Notes under the pieces: generated by a model | Told to the model about the DNA's origin: nothing | What the model saw: the letters and a program-made list of their open reading frames with translations, nothing else | Databases searched by the model: none | Shown here: positions 1 to 7,403 of the stretch, in pieces | How the letters are laid out: the number at the start of each line of letters is the position of its first letter | How positions within the stretch are numbered: position 1 is the first letter of the stretch | Source: Albimonas sp036154955 | Lineage (GTDB): Bacteria; Pseudomonadota; Alphaproteobacteria; Rhodobacterales; Rhodobacteraceae | DNA length: 64,000 nucleotides | Assembly: GCA_036154955.1 (NCBI GenBank) | Contig: JAYZWL010000135.1 | Coordinates: 62,001-126,000 of the forward strand | Direction: 5' to 3' | Made by a program: the position numbers and the translations under genes

Positions 1-538
1 GGTCCCAGCGGCCCCGGCCGCGCGCCTCGCGCAGCGCCTCGGCGATCTCCTGGCGGCTGTGATCGGTCAACCGCCCGGCAAGGTCGACGAACACCGCGTC
101 CGACAGGCCGCCGCTGGCGCGCTCCGCCTCCCGCGCCGCGTTCAGAGCGGCGGCCAGCGCCTCGGGCGAGAACGGCCGCGCGGCCAGCGCGTCGGCGATG
201 CCGCCCCGGGTTTCGGCCAGCGCGTCGCCCAGCCGGCGCATCTGCTCGCGTCTGGCCTTGAGGGCGGTCCTGGCCGCGTCCCGCTCCTCCGGCGCCATTT
301 CTCGGAAGGCGTGCCACAGGCTGACCCGGTCGAATCCGGCCGGCATCGGCGGCCGCGGCGGGCCGCCATGGCGCAGGAACGCGCCGGCCGCGGCGCCGAT
401 CAGCAGCAGGTTCACGCAGACCGACGCCGCCAGCGCCCAGCGCACCCAGCGACGCCGGCGCGGAGGATGCGGGGGCGGGGGTGGAGACGGGGAGGCCGGC
501 GGCGGGGCCGCATCGGCCGGATCGCGGGCGTCGGTCAT
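1..538 (-). CDS. Periplasmic heavy-metal-sensor-like protein (Metal_resist/CnrR type), C-terminus cut by window edge
   Basis: The reading frame starts with an ATG whose first bases overlap the TGA of the preceding gene (ATGA), so the two are probably translationally coupled. It runs off the left edge. A proline-rich cytoplasmic N-terminus and basic patch (about residues 1-30) precede one membrane helix (about 33-52, with VCVNLLLIGAAAGAFL). A periplasmic, charged, helical domain follows, carrying FREMAPEERDAAR and a later heptad-like stretch ending in LREARGRGR. This layout fits the CnrR/Spy-like Metal_resist family (PF13801), whose members sense metal or envelope stress and often work with ECF sigma factors. 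The nearby sigma gene supports that role. The ligand cannot be read from the sequence. The missing C-terminus prevents a length check. Confidence 0.6.
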   Translation of the reverse strand, partial: MTDARDPADAAPPPASPSPPPPPHPPRRRRWVRWALAASVCVNLLLIGAAAGAFLRHGGPPRPPMPAGFDRVSLWHAFREMAPEERDAARTALKARREQMRRLGDALAETRGGIADALAARPFSPEALAAALNAAREAERASGGLSDAVFVDLAGRLTDHSRQEIAEALREARGRGRWD

Positions 539-1065
539 CGGCTTTCCTCCAGCGCCGGCAGGTCGGGTTCGGGCAGAAGCTCCGACTGCAGGAAGGCGCT
601 TTCGTAATTGTAATCCCCGGCGAGCAGGGCGACGCTGTCGGCCAGCGGCACGTTCCCCGAATAGCCAAGCGCCACGCCCATCGCCGCGGAGGCCGCGAAG
701 GCCGCCGGCGCTCCGATGCGGGTCAGCAGGCCTGGCCGGGACCGGCGCGCGGCCGCGGAAGCCCCCGCGCGGCGCGGATCGGCGGGCCGCCCGCGGGCCT
801 GCGCGCCGCGCGTCGCGGCCGGCGAAGCGCTCTCCGTCCGGGCCAGCGCCCGGGCCGCGTCGGCCTCCATCCGGGCGCGAAGCCCGTCCGGCAGGGAGAC
901 CGGCGCCTCGGCCAGTTCGGTCAGCGCCGCGTCGAGCGCGGCCGCGGCCGCCTCCGCCCGGCCCGGATCCGCCCGGCCCGGATCCGCCCCCGGCGCGCCG
1001 GCCAGCGCGTCGGCGAGCGCCGCCAGCTCCGCCTCCGTCATCCGCGCTTTCGCCGTGCCGGTCAT
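535..1065 (-). CDS. Single-helix membrane protein in the anti-sigma position
   Basis: This 176-residue protein has an alanine-rich, acidic N-terminal half (MTGTAKARMTEAELAALADAL) and a low-complexity Arg/Ala linker. One membrane helix follows (about residues 117-138, LLTRIGAPAAFAASAAMGVA), then a short extracytoplasmic tail ending LPEPDLPALEESR. I do not recognise a catalytic domain or a clear zinc-binding anti-sigma motif. Its place directly after the ECF sigma gene and before the Metal_resist gene, with one transmembrane helix, suggests an anti-sigma or partner protein; this is inference. The chosen ATG has AGGAGG five bases upstream. An alternative in-frame ATG at 1200 overlaps the sigma stop codon (ATGA) and would add 45 low-complexity residues. 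The stop overlaps the next gene by four bases. Confidence 0.6.
   Translation of the reverse strand: MTGTAKARMTEAELAALADALAGAPGADPGRADPGRAEAAAAALDAALTELAEAPVSLPDGLRARMEADAARALARTESASPAATRGAQARGRPADPRRAGASAAARRSRPGLLTRIGAPAAFAASAAMGVALGYSGNVPLADSVALLAGDYNYESAFLQSELLPEPDLPALEESR
961..990. repeat. Two tandem 15-bp units inside a coding region
   Basis: GCCCGGATCCGCCCG is followed at once by the same unit with its last base changed to C. It encodes the duplicated peptide ADPGR in the putative anti-sigma protein, and looks like a recent slippage duplication. Confidence 0.8.
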
Positions 1066-1196
1066 CGCATCCTCCTCGCGCAGGGCGCCCGCCCCGCCAT
1101 CGTCTGCGCGCAGCGCGCGCGCCCTGCCATCGCCTGCGGGCGCGGCCCGCGCCGCGCCCGATCCTTCGGTTCGGGGGCCGACGCCCCCCGGCCCGG

Positions 1197-1862
1197 TCAT
1201 GTCCCCGGCTCCCGCCCGGCCCCGGCCGGATCGAGCCCGTGCTCCAGCCCCAGCGCCGCGCGCCGCGCCTCCAGCCGTTGCGCCAGCCCCCGCCGGGCGC
1301 GGGACAGCAGGCTTTCCACCGCCTCCACGCTCAATTCCATCCGGTCCGCGATCTCCGGGTTCGACAACTCGGAGAAATGGCGCAGGGTCAGCGCCGTCCG
1401 CTGCCGGTCGGGCAACGCCGCGATCTCGGCCCGCAAGGCCGCCGCGCGGTCGGCCTCGGCCAGCCGCGCCTCCGCCCCCGGCGCGCCGTCGGGCCGCTCG
1501 GGCGGGTCCTCCGCCGACCAGCGGCGGCGGCGGCGCAGCCGGTCGATGGCCAGGTTGGCCACCACCCGGTGCAGCCAGGTGCCGACCTGCGCCTCCCCCG
1601 GCCGCCAGGCGCCGGCCTGCCGCCAGAGCCGCAGCATCGCCTCCTGCGCCACGTCCTCCGCCTCCGCCGCGTCGTTGAGCATGGCGCGCGCCACCGCCGC
1701 CGCGCGGGGCGCGTGGCGGGAGATCAGGGCCGAGGCCGCCGCCTGGTCGCCGGCGGCGCATCGGGCCATCAGGTGGTCGTCGTCATCCATGCGGGTCGCG
1801 GCGGAGGCCTTTCGGGTCGGCGCATCGGTCTGCGGAACGTCTCGTGCGGCGTCCAGGGCCAT
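1197..1862 (-). CDS. ECF-family RNA polymerase sigma factor
   Basis: This 221-residue protein has the two helical domains of extracytoplasmic-function sigma factors. Region 2 (about residues 35-100) contains AEDVAQEAMLRLWRQ and GTWLHRVVANLAIDRLRRRR. Region 4 (about 140-190) contains LPDRQRTALTLRHFSELSNPEIADRM split by the usual turn, then SVEAVESLLSRARRGL, the -35-binding helix-turn-helix. It should direct RNA polymerase to stress promoters, probably including its own operon. The start (MALDAARD) was chosen because GGAG lies six bases upstream; an upstream in-frame ATG lacks such a site. It sits 73 bases after the EF-hand gene on the same strand and is followed by a membrane protein in the anti-sigma position, a standard sigma/regulator arrangement. 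Target promoters were not identified. Confidence 0.9.
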   Translation of the reverse strand: MALDAARDVPQTDAPTRKASAATRMDDDDHLMARCAAGDQAAASALISRHAPRAAAVARAMLNDAAEAEDVAQEAMLRLWRQAGAWRPGEAQVGTWLHRVVANLAIDRLRRRRRWSAEDPPERPDGAPGAEARLAEADRAAALRAEIAALPDRQRTALTLRHFSELSNPEIADRMELSVEAVESLLSRARRGLAQRLEARRAALGLEHGLDPAGAGREPGT

Positions 1863-1935
1863 GGCGGCTCCTTCTCTCCGCGGGTCGGCGCGGCGGAACG
1901 GCCCCGAAGAACCGCCCCGCCGCACCCCGCCACGT

Positions 1936-2802
1936 TCAGGGCTTGGCGTCCAGATCCCGCGGACCGTGCCGGAAGCCCGGGCCGCGCATCGCCTTCATCT
2001 CCTCCAGCGTCACCGCCCCGTCGCCGTCGGCGTCCAGCCGGGCGACCATGCGGTCCATCCGCTCCAGCATCGGCGAGGCCGCGAACTCCGCCTCGGTCAC
2101 CGCGCCGTCGCCGTCGGCGTCGAGCATCCCGAAGAAGCGGTCGCCCCGCTCCCCCCTGTCGCCCCCGTCGCCATGCCGGCCGCCCTCGGGCCCGTGACCG
2201 GGCCGATCGCCCTCCGGCCGGGGCATCAGCCGGGCGAGGCCCATGCCCAGCTCCTGCTCGCTGACCCGACCGTCGAGATCGACGTCCAGCGTGGAGAACT
2301 CCGGCGGGGTCAGGTCCGGGCGGCGCGCGGTCAGACGCTCGCCCAGCGCGGCGTATTCCTCGGCGTTCAGCACGCCGTCGTCATCCGCGTCCGCCCGGCC
2401 GACCATGCGCGCGGCCATGCGGCCCGCCATGTCCGGCCCGCCGCGCGCGCCGAAGCGGGGGCCGTGGTCGCCGTCGCGCCCGCCGTGCCGTCCGTCCGGC
2501 CCGCCCTCGGCCTTGCGGGCCTCGCGCATCGCCTTCATGGCCGCGTCGAACTCCTCGCGGGTCACCTTGCCGTCCTTGTCGGCGTCGGCCTCCTGGAACC
2601 TGGCGAGCGCGCCCTGGCGCATCTCCTCCAGCGTCACGCCGCCGGATCCGTCGAGGTCCATGCGCTCGAACATCCTCTCCCGGTCCGGCCCGGCCTCGCG
2701 GGCGAGGGCGGGCGACAGGGCGGCGGCGACGCCGGCCCCGAGCGCGACGGCGACGGCGCCGCCGGCCAGCAGCCGGGAGAGAGCGCGATCCTTGAGTTTC
2801 AT
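1936..2802 (-). CDS. Secreted protein with six EF-hand calcium-binding loops
   Basis: The 288-residue product begins with a Sec-type signal (MKLKDR, then a hydrophobic core, with likely cleavage after SPALA near residue 34). It contains six canonical 12-residue EF-hand loops at about residues 49-60 (DLDGSGGVTLEE), 73-84 (DADKDGKVTREE), 138-149 (DADDDGVLNAEE), 173-184 (DVDLDGRVSEQE), 228-239 (DADGDGAVTEAE) and 257-268 (DADGDGAVTLEE). Loops 1-2 and 5-6 are close pairs; His/Gly/Asp-rich linkers separate the rest. A periplasmic calcium-binding role follows from the motifs. Proximity to the sigma gene suggests the system answers to calcium, metal or envelope state, which is inference. Its upstream region (2803-3060) is shared with the divergent DUF983 gene and should hold both promoters. 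Confidence 0.88.
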   Translation of the reverse strand: MKLKDRALSRLLAGGAVAVALGAGVAAALSPALAREAGPDRERMFERMDLDGSGGVTLEEMRQGALARFQEADADKDGKVTREEFDAAMKAMREARKAEGGPDGRHGGRDGDHGPRFGARGGPDMAGRMAARMVGRADADDDGVLNAEEYAALGERLTARRPDLTPPEFSTLDVDLDGRVSEQELGMGLARLMPRPEGDRPGHGPEGGRHGDGGDRGERGDRFFGMLDADGDGAVTEAEFAASPMLERMDRMVARLDADGDGAVTLEEMKAMRGPGFRHGPRDLDAKP

Positions 2803-3060
2803 GCCTGGATCCTTTCCTGCATGCGGCGCGCGCCGCCCCCCCGGAGGGCTGACGATCCGGTCCCGGCGGAGCCCGCCTGCCGGAGCCGTCCCGGCCCGCG
2901 CGTCTTCCCCCCTTCAACGCGCCGCGCCCGGCCTTCCGTCGCCCGCCGGGCCGATTTCGGCGACGAACCCGCTTGACGCGGCGCAGCGTTGCGCTGCATG
3001 TGCGAAGGGGCGGCGACACGCTGACGCAAGACGACGCGCGCACTGGCGCGCGGGCGGGCG

Positions 3061-3663
3061 GTGAATACGTTCGCGGACATGACACGCGCTCACCGCATCC
3101 TGCCCGGAACCTTCGGCCCCGCCCCGGTCCGCTCCGCCGCCGCGCCCTCGATGGGCGCCGGCGCGCTGGGCCGCGCGGCGAAGGACGAGGCGCCCGATAT
3201 CCTGGCCCCCGAAAGTCTGGCGGCGGAGGGGGAGGCGACCCGCCCCGCCCCGCAGCCCGGATCGGGCCCCACCCCCCGCAAGGATGCGGGCGAGGCGCGG
3301 GACGTGGCCCTCTCGGTCCGCCGGGGTTGGCGGCGGACCTGCCCCGCCTGCGGGGGCGGCCCGCTCTACGACGGCTATCTGACGGTGCGCGGGACCTGCC
3401 CTTCCTGCGAGGAGCGGCTGGACCTGCACCGGGCCGACGATCTGCCCACTTGGATGACCATCATCGTGGTCGGCCACCTGGTCGCGCCGCTGATGCTGAC
3501 GGTGTGGGAGACGTGGGACCCGCCGATCTGGGTGCACTGGACCCTGTGGCCGCCGATGGCGCTGCTGCTGTCGCTGTGGCTGCTGCCGCGCTTCAAGGGC
3601 GTGGTCGTGGGCCTGCAATGGGCCAAGCGCATGGCCGGGTTCGGCGCCGCCGGCAAAGACTGA
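3061..3663 (+). CDS. DUF983 family membrane protein with zinc-ribbon motif
   Basis: The frame encodes 200 residues from a GTG. The conserved DUF983 part is the C-terminal half: a double CxxC knuckle (RTCPACGGGPLYDGYL and GTCPSCEERL, about residues 103-130) followed by two membrane helices (MTIIVVGHLVAPLMLTVW and HWTLWPPMALLLSLWLLP). Family members are small inner-membrane proteins of unknown role, often near cytochrome oxidase or RNA-processing genes. The first 75 or so residues are Pro/Ala-rich and not part of the family core. The true start could therefore be the ATG at 3079 or a later codon; no convincing ribosome-binding site decides it. A weak hairpin (3692-3709) lies just downstream. 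The Nudix and rpmG genes follow on the same strand. Confidence 0.8.
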   Translation: MNTFADMTRAHRILPGTFGPAPVRSAAAPSMGAGALGRAAKDEAPDILAPESLAAEGEATRPAPQPGSGPTPRKDAGEARDVALSVRRGWRRTCPACGGGPLYDGYLTVRGTCPSCEERLDLHRADDLPTWMTIIVVGHLVAPLMLTVWETWDPPIWVHWTLWPPMALLLSLWLLPRFKGVVVGLQWAKRMAGFGAAGKD

Positions 3664-3912
3664 CCGCCCGGCCACGGGCCTCGAACGCTGCCGTCCGTCG
3701 CGTCGGACGCCGCTCCGCGCCCCGTGCGCGGACCTGCGTCGCGCCCGGCGTCAGGCCCGGGCCGCGCAGCCTGAGCCGGCCTGCCGCAACATCCCCGAGC
3801 CGCCTGCGAAGCGCCCCGGCGGCGGCGCGCGCAGGTCGACCTTCCCCCGCGTATGTCCGGCTGGACAGGTCCCGTCGCCCCGGGCAAGGTGGGCGACAAT
3901 AAGGAGTCCAGA

Positions 3913-4671
3913 ATGTCCCCGACCCAGGAAACGCCCGCGGCGGTCGCCGCCGCCCCCGAAAAGCCCGCCAGGCCCGCCACCGCCACGCCCCGCGACGCCG
4001 CGACCGTGGTGATCGCCCGCCGCGACGGGGACCATCCCCGCGTGCTGATGGGCCAGCGCGGCAAGGGCGCCAGCTTCATGCCCGACAAGTTCGTGTTCCC
4101 CGGCGGCGCGCTCGACCCCGAGGATCACACCGCGCCCGAGGGCGCCTCGCTGCGCGCCGCCTGCCTGGCGCGGCTGGAGAAGAAGAGCCCCGCCGGCCTC
4201 GGCCCGGCGCTGGCCCGCGCCGCGGTGCGCGAGACCTTCGAGGAGACGGGGCTGATCCTCGGAACCCCGGACGAGCGCGCCGCAGGGCTGGCGGACTCGA
4301 TGACCGATCCGTCCTGGCGCGACTTCCTCGCCTCCGGCCACATGCCGGCCTGCGACCGCCTCACCTTCATCTTCCGCGCCATCACCCCGCCCTACCGGCC
4401 CAAGCGGTTCGACGCCCGGTTCTTCCTGGCCGACGCCACGGCGCTGGCCGGGGATCACGACGACCTCAGCCGCGCGTCGGGGGAGCTCAGCCACCTCACC
4501 TGGCTGACCCTGAAGGAGGCGCGCGACCTCGACCTGCCGCTGATCACCGAAGTGGTGCTGGCGGAGGTCGAGGAGATCCTCAAGCTGACCCCGGCGGGAG
4601 AGATCCCCGCCGACCGCCCCGCCCCCTTCTTCCATCATGAGAAGGAACGGTCCTTCTACGATGCCCTCTGA
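3913..4671 (+). CDS. Nudix hydrolase
   Basis: The 252-residue protein belongs to the Nudix superfamily, which hydrolyses nucleoside diphosphates linked to another moiety. The Nudix box is present but split as in the NUDT7/NUDT19 (CoA-pyrophosphatase-like) branch. The glycine part is FPGGALDPED (about residues 63-72) and the catalytic REXXEEXGU part is ARAAVRETFEETGLILG (about 100-116), separated by an insertion. The C-terminal half has the helical extension of that branch and ends FYDAL. Substrate is not evident; CoA or NDP-sugar derivatives are possible. The start is the ATG preceded by AAGGAG at seven bases, which discards a 20-codon in-frame extension. The gene lies 162 bases upstream of rpmG on the same strand. 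Confidence 0.88.
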   Translation: MSPTQETPAAVAAAPEKPARPATATPRDAATVVIARRDGDHPRVLMGQRGKGASFMPDKFVFPGGALDPEDHTAPEGASLRAACLARLEKKSPAGLGPALARAAVRETFEETGLILGTPDERAAGLADSMTDPSWRDFLASGHMPACDRLTFIFRAITPPYRPKRFDARFFLADATALAGDHDDLSRASGELSHLTWLTLKEARDLDLPLITEVVLAEVEEILKLTPAGEIPADRPAPFFHHEKERSFYDAL

Positions 4672-4751
4672 CCCTGCCCGGGTCGGGGCTCTTCGAGCCT
4701 GCGGGTCGGGCCGGCGCGGGGGGGCGGAGGACGGCGCGGGGCGATCCGCGC

Positions 4752-4780
4752 TTGACTCCCCGCCCCCCGCCTGAGAAAAG
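4752..4780 (+). promoter_or_regulatory. Possible sigma-70 type promoter for rpmG
   Basis: CTTGACT matches the well-conserved -35 element of alphaproteobacterial housekeeping promoters and lies about 80 bases before rpmG. The -10 at 17-base spacing (GAAAAG) is poor, so only the -35 is persuasive. Confidence 0.3.
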
Positions 4781-4833
4781 CCCGCTCCGAATGAATTCGT
4801 CGCGGGCGCATGGGCGCCTCCGGGAGCGTTGAG

Positions 4834-5001
4834 ATGGCCAAGCCGACCACCGTGAAGATCCGCCTGAACTCGACCGCGGGCACCGGGCACTTCTATGTGA
4901 CCAAGAAGAACAGCCGCACCATGACCGACAAGATGTCGGTGCGGAAGTACGACCCCGTCGCGCGCAAGCACGTCGAGTACAAGGAAGGCAAGATCAAGTG
5001 A
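4834..5001 (+). CDS. rpmG: 50S ribosomal protein L33
   Basis: The 55-residue product MAKPTTVKIRLNSTAGTGHF...YKEGKIK is a full-length L33 of the zinc-independent type: the CxxC pairs of zinc-binding L33 are absent. The motifs KIRLNSTAGTGHFYVTKKNSR and MSVRKYDPVARKHVEYKE are characteristic. L33 sits near the E-site of the large subunit. The start is the ATG that gives the conserved MAKP N-terminus, preceded by GGGAG. An in-frame ATG eight codons upstream is rejected because it is outside the conserved protein. A strong intrinsic terminator follows. Confidence 0.97.
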   Translation: MAKPTTVKIRLNSTAGTGHFYVTKKNSRTMTDKMSVRKYDPVARKHVEYKEGKIK

Positions 5002-5078
5002 TCGCCGCCCCTCCGGGGGCGCGCCCCGCATCGGGGCGAGACACGACGATCCGCCGAACCTGATCCGTCAGGATTTCC

Positions 5079-5115
5079 CGAAACCCCCGCCGGTCGCCCG
5101 ATCGGCGGGGTTTCG
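5079..5115 (+). terminator. Rho-independent terminator after rpmG
   Basis: CGAAACCCC(C)GCCG pairs with CGGCGGGGTTTCG around a ten-base loop, about 80 bases after the rpmG stop. The stem is near perfect (one bulged C). It could also end transcription of the convergent gene at 5131. Confidence 0.8.
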
Positions 5116-5130
5116 CCTGTCGCGGCCGTC

Positions 5131-6324
5131 TTAGGGACGGCGCCAGACCAGCGCGGCGACCGCATCCTTCGGCGTCGCGGCGCAGCCGGCCGCCGCCCCC
5201 GGCCGCTGGCAGAACACGAAGAAGTCCGAGGCCCGGTCGAGCAGCAGCAGCTCATGCCCCGCCCCCGCCGTTTCGGCGCCGACGCCCAGGGCGGAGCGCG
5301 CGGCGGGCGCGATCTTCTCGGCGTCGAAGGCGACGGTCACCGCCTCCGGCGCGCCGCCGCCCAGCGCCTGCGGCAGGGCCGGATAGACGTAGACCGCGTG
5401 CAGCACGGCGAGGTAGAGCGCGAAGGCCCCGGCCGCACCGCCCGCCGCGAACCGTCCCACAGTCCGCGGAAAGGCGTCGTCAAGCTGCGCGGCGCCGGCG
5501 GCGAGGATCAGGCAGGCGACCAGGCCGTAGCCCAGCCCGGCCACCGCGCCCGCCTCCGCCCCCAGCGCGCCGGCGCCCGGGCCGGGCCAGCCGGTCATGT
5601 CCGCCGCCGCCAGCGTCGCGCCCCAACCCAGCAGGGCGAACAGCGCCGGCGTGACCAGAAAGCTCATCGCGGCGAAGCGCAGGAAAAAGCGGCCCGGGCT
5701 CCGCCGCACGCCGTCGTCGAACACATCGGCCCGGGCGAGCGCCTCCATCGCCGACGGCCGGGCGGCGGGGGAGGACGGCGCCGGCGCCGCGGGCGTGGGC
5801 GTGGGCGGCATGGCGGCCTCGCCCCCAGCGCCCCCCGGTCCGGATCGGCCCAGCCGCCAGAGCGCCGGCGCCCCGTATCGCGCCGCCGCGATCGCCGCCC
5901 AGATCGCCAGCCCCGCCGGCGCGCGCGCCCAGTCCGGCGCGACCGGCCCGCCGAAGGCCGCGCTCGCCTCCAGCGCCAGCCAGCCCATGCCCCAGCACAG
6001 CACCAGCAGCAGCGCGAGACCGAGCGCGAACGCCACCGGCAGGAACAGGATCAGCGCCGGCAGGGCGGCGAAGACCGGTCGCTCCCGCTCCGCCCCCGCC
6101 GCCAGCGCCCAGCGCAGCAGCAGCCACAGCCCGACGGCGAGCAGCGCGGGGGCGAGGCCCGCCTCCAGCACCCGCCGCTCGCCGACCAGAAAGGCGGGGG
6201 CGCCGAAGCGCGCCGCCTGCAGCGTGGTCGCCGGCACGCCCATCACCAGCAGCAGCGCCGCCGCGCCGGAGATCACGCCCAGCGCGGTCTTGGCCGTTTC
6301 CAGCGCCGGCTTCGGCTCCGCCAT
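5131..6324 (-). CDS. Multi-pass membrane protein of unknown function
   Basis: The 397-residue product has about seven hydrophobic helices. Four lie in the N-terminal half (for example LGVISGAAALLLVMGVPATT and LILFLPVAFALGLALLLVLC). A Pro/Ala/Ser-rich cytoplasmic linker follows (about residues 170-195). Three more helices come after it (for example FAAMSFLVTPALFALLGWG and FALYLAVLHAVYVYPAL). A soluble C-terminal domain of about 90 residues (VTVAFDAEKIAPAARSALGV ... CQRPGAAAGC) contains two cysteines that might pair. I do not recognise the family. The start is supported by GGAGGAGG upstream. It is convergent with rpmG and 143 bases upstream of the Bax-inhibitor-1 gene's stop on the same strand. 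No catalytic motif was seen. Confidence 0.75.
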   Translation of the reverse strand: MAEPKPALETAKTALGVISGAAALLLVMGVPATTLQAARFGAPAFLVGERRVLEAGLAPALLAVGLWLLLRWALAAGAERERPVFAALPALILFLPVAFALGLALLLVLCWGMGWLALEASAAFGGPVAPDWARAPAGLAIWAAIAAARYGAPALWRLGRSGPGGAGGEAAMPPTPTPAAPAPSSPAARPSAMEALARADVFDDGVRRSPGRFFLRFAAMSFLVTPALFALLGWGATLAAADMTGWPGPGAGALGAEAGAVAGLGYGLVACLILAAGAAQLDDAFPRTVGRFAAGGAAGAFALYLAVLHAVYVYPALPQALGGGAPEAVTVAFDAEKIAPAARSALGVGAETAGAGHELLLLDRASDFFVFCQRPGAAAGCAATPKDAVAALVWRRP

Positions 6325-6418
6325 CCGCGCCTCCTCCGCCCAGCGGGCCGGACGGGCCCGCCATGGCGCGAGGCTGGCACGGAGATGCGCGAATCGAAAG
6401 GGCCCCCGAATCGAAAGA

Positions 6419-6438
6419 GCCGGAGCTTTCGCCCCGGC
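6419..6438 (-). terminator. Probable terminator of the Bax-inhibitor-1 gene
   Basis: On the minus strand GCCGGGGC-GAAA-GCTCCGGC forms an eight-base stem (one mismatch) with a GAAA loop, followed by TCTTTCGATTC. It lies 30 bases past the stop. A direct repeat CGAATCGAAAG (6390-6400 and 6407-6417) overlaps the tail. Confidence 0.5.
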
Positions 6439-6467
6439 CCTTCCGCGATCCGCGGATGCGGTTCAGG

Positions 6468-7190
6468 TCACTCGCGGTTGCCCATGAACTGCAGCAGGAA
6501 CATGAACATGTTCAGGAAGTCCATGTAGAGCCGCAGCGCGCCCATGATGGCGCCCTTCTGCATGTAGGCCTGACCCTCGGCGCCCATCTGGGACATGCCG
6601 AGATACTCGTTCTTGATCGCCTGGGTGTCGTAGGCGGTGAGGCCCGCGAAGATCAGCAGGCCGATGACCGAGATCGCGAACTGCAGCGCCGAGGAGGCGA
6701 TGAAGATGTTGATCAGCGAGGCTACGATCAGCCCGATCACGCCCATCACCAGGAAGGCGCCCATGGCCGACAGGTCGCGCTTGGTGGTGTAGCCGTAGAG
6801 GCTGAGCCCGCCGAAGGCGATGGCGGTGGCGAAGAAGGTCTGGGCGATGGAGACGCCCGTGTAGACCGCGAAGATGTAGCTGATCGAGGCGCCCATCAGC
6901 GCCGCGAAGACCCAGAACACGATCTGGGCCGTGCCCGCGCTCATCTTGTGGATCATCGCCGAGAAGCCGAACACCACGGCCAGCGGCGCGAACATCACCA
7001 CCCACTTGAGCGGCGTGCCGAAGATCGCCTGGAGAAGGGCGGGCGAGTTGCCGATGAAGAAGGCGACCGCGCCCGTGATGACCATGGCGACCGCCATCAG
7101 GCCGTAGACGCGGTTCATGTACCCGCGCAGGCCCTCGTCGATCGCGGCCGAGCGCGTGCCGGACCGGCGGATGGCGTCATACTGCTGCAT
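6468..7190 (-). CDS. Bax inhibitor-1/YccA family membrane protein
   Basis: The 240-residue protein has seven membrane helices and the conserved family features: an N-terminal LRGYMNRVYGLMAVAMVITG, the mid-region helices, and the signature AYDTQAIKNEY (about residues 190-200) before a hydrophilic loop and the last helix LRLYMDFLNMFMFLLQFM. Family members (YccA, YetJ, eukaryotic TMBIM) are pH-sensitive calcium-leak proteins. YccA interacts with FtsH in E. coli. Full length for the family. The start (MQQYDAIRR) agrees with the usual N-terminus and has AGGG nine bases upstream. It is transcribed alone; a hairpin at 7341-7366 separates it from the upstream ABC operon on the same strand. Confidence 0.93.
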   Translation of the reverse strand: MQQYDAIRRSGTRSAAIDEGLRGYMNRVYGLMAVAMVITGAVAFFIGNSPALLQAIFGTPLKWVVMFAPLAVVFGFSAMIHKMSAGTAQIVFWVFAALMGASISYIFAVYTGVSIAQTFFATAIAFGGLSLYGYTTKRDLSAMGAFLVMGVIGLIVASLINIFIASSALQFAISVIGLLIFAGLTAYDTQAIKNEYLGMSQMGAEGQAYMQKGAIMGALRLYMDFLNMFMFLLQFMGNRE

Positions 7191-7340
7191 GTGTCAAACC
7201 CTGTTCGTTGGTTGTTGCCCATCTTCGCCGCGGGCCCCCGGGTCTCCCCATGAACGCCGCGACGGTTTCCCGCATCATATCGGAAACCGCGGGGCCGCGT
7301 TCAAGGTTTTCGCATCGGCCGGGGTCTCCCGGTCGATAAC

Positions 7341-7366
7341 GCGCGATCACGGAGGCGTGATCGCGC
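7341..7366 (-). terminator. Terminator hairpin of the ABC transporter operon
   Basis: A perfect 11-bp stem GCGCGATCACG / CGTGATCGCGC with a four-base loop lies 38 bases past the permease stop. On the minus strand it is followed by GTTATCGA rather than a real T-run, so the call rests mainly on position and stem quality. Confidence 0.6.
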
Positions 7367-7403
7367 TTGGCCCGTCCGATGCGGGCGCCTACGCGCGCGC
7401 GGT

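Noticed and set aside
198..2264. Long plus-strand frame of 688 codons across the sigma operon
   Set aside because: It is Pro/Arg/Ala low complexity and antisense to four better-supported genes with good starts and domains.
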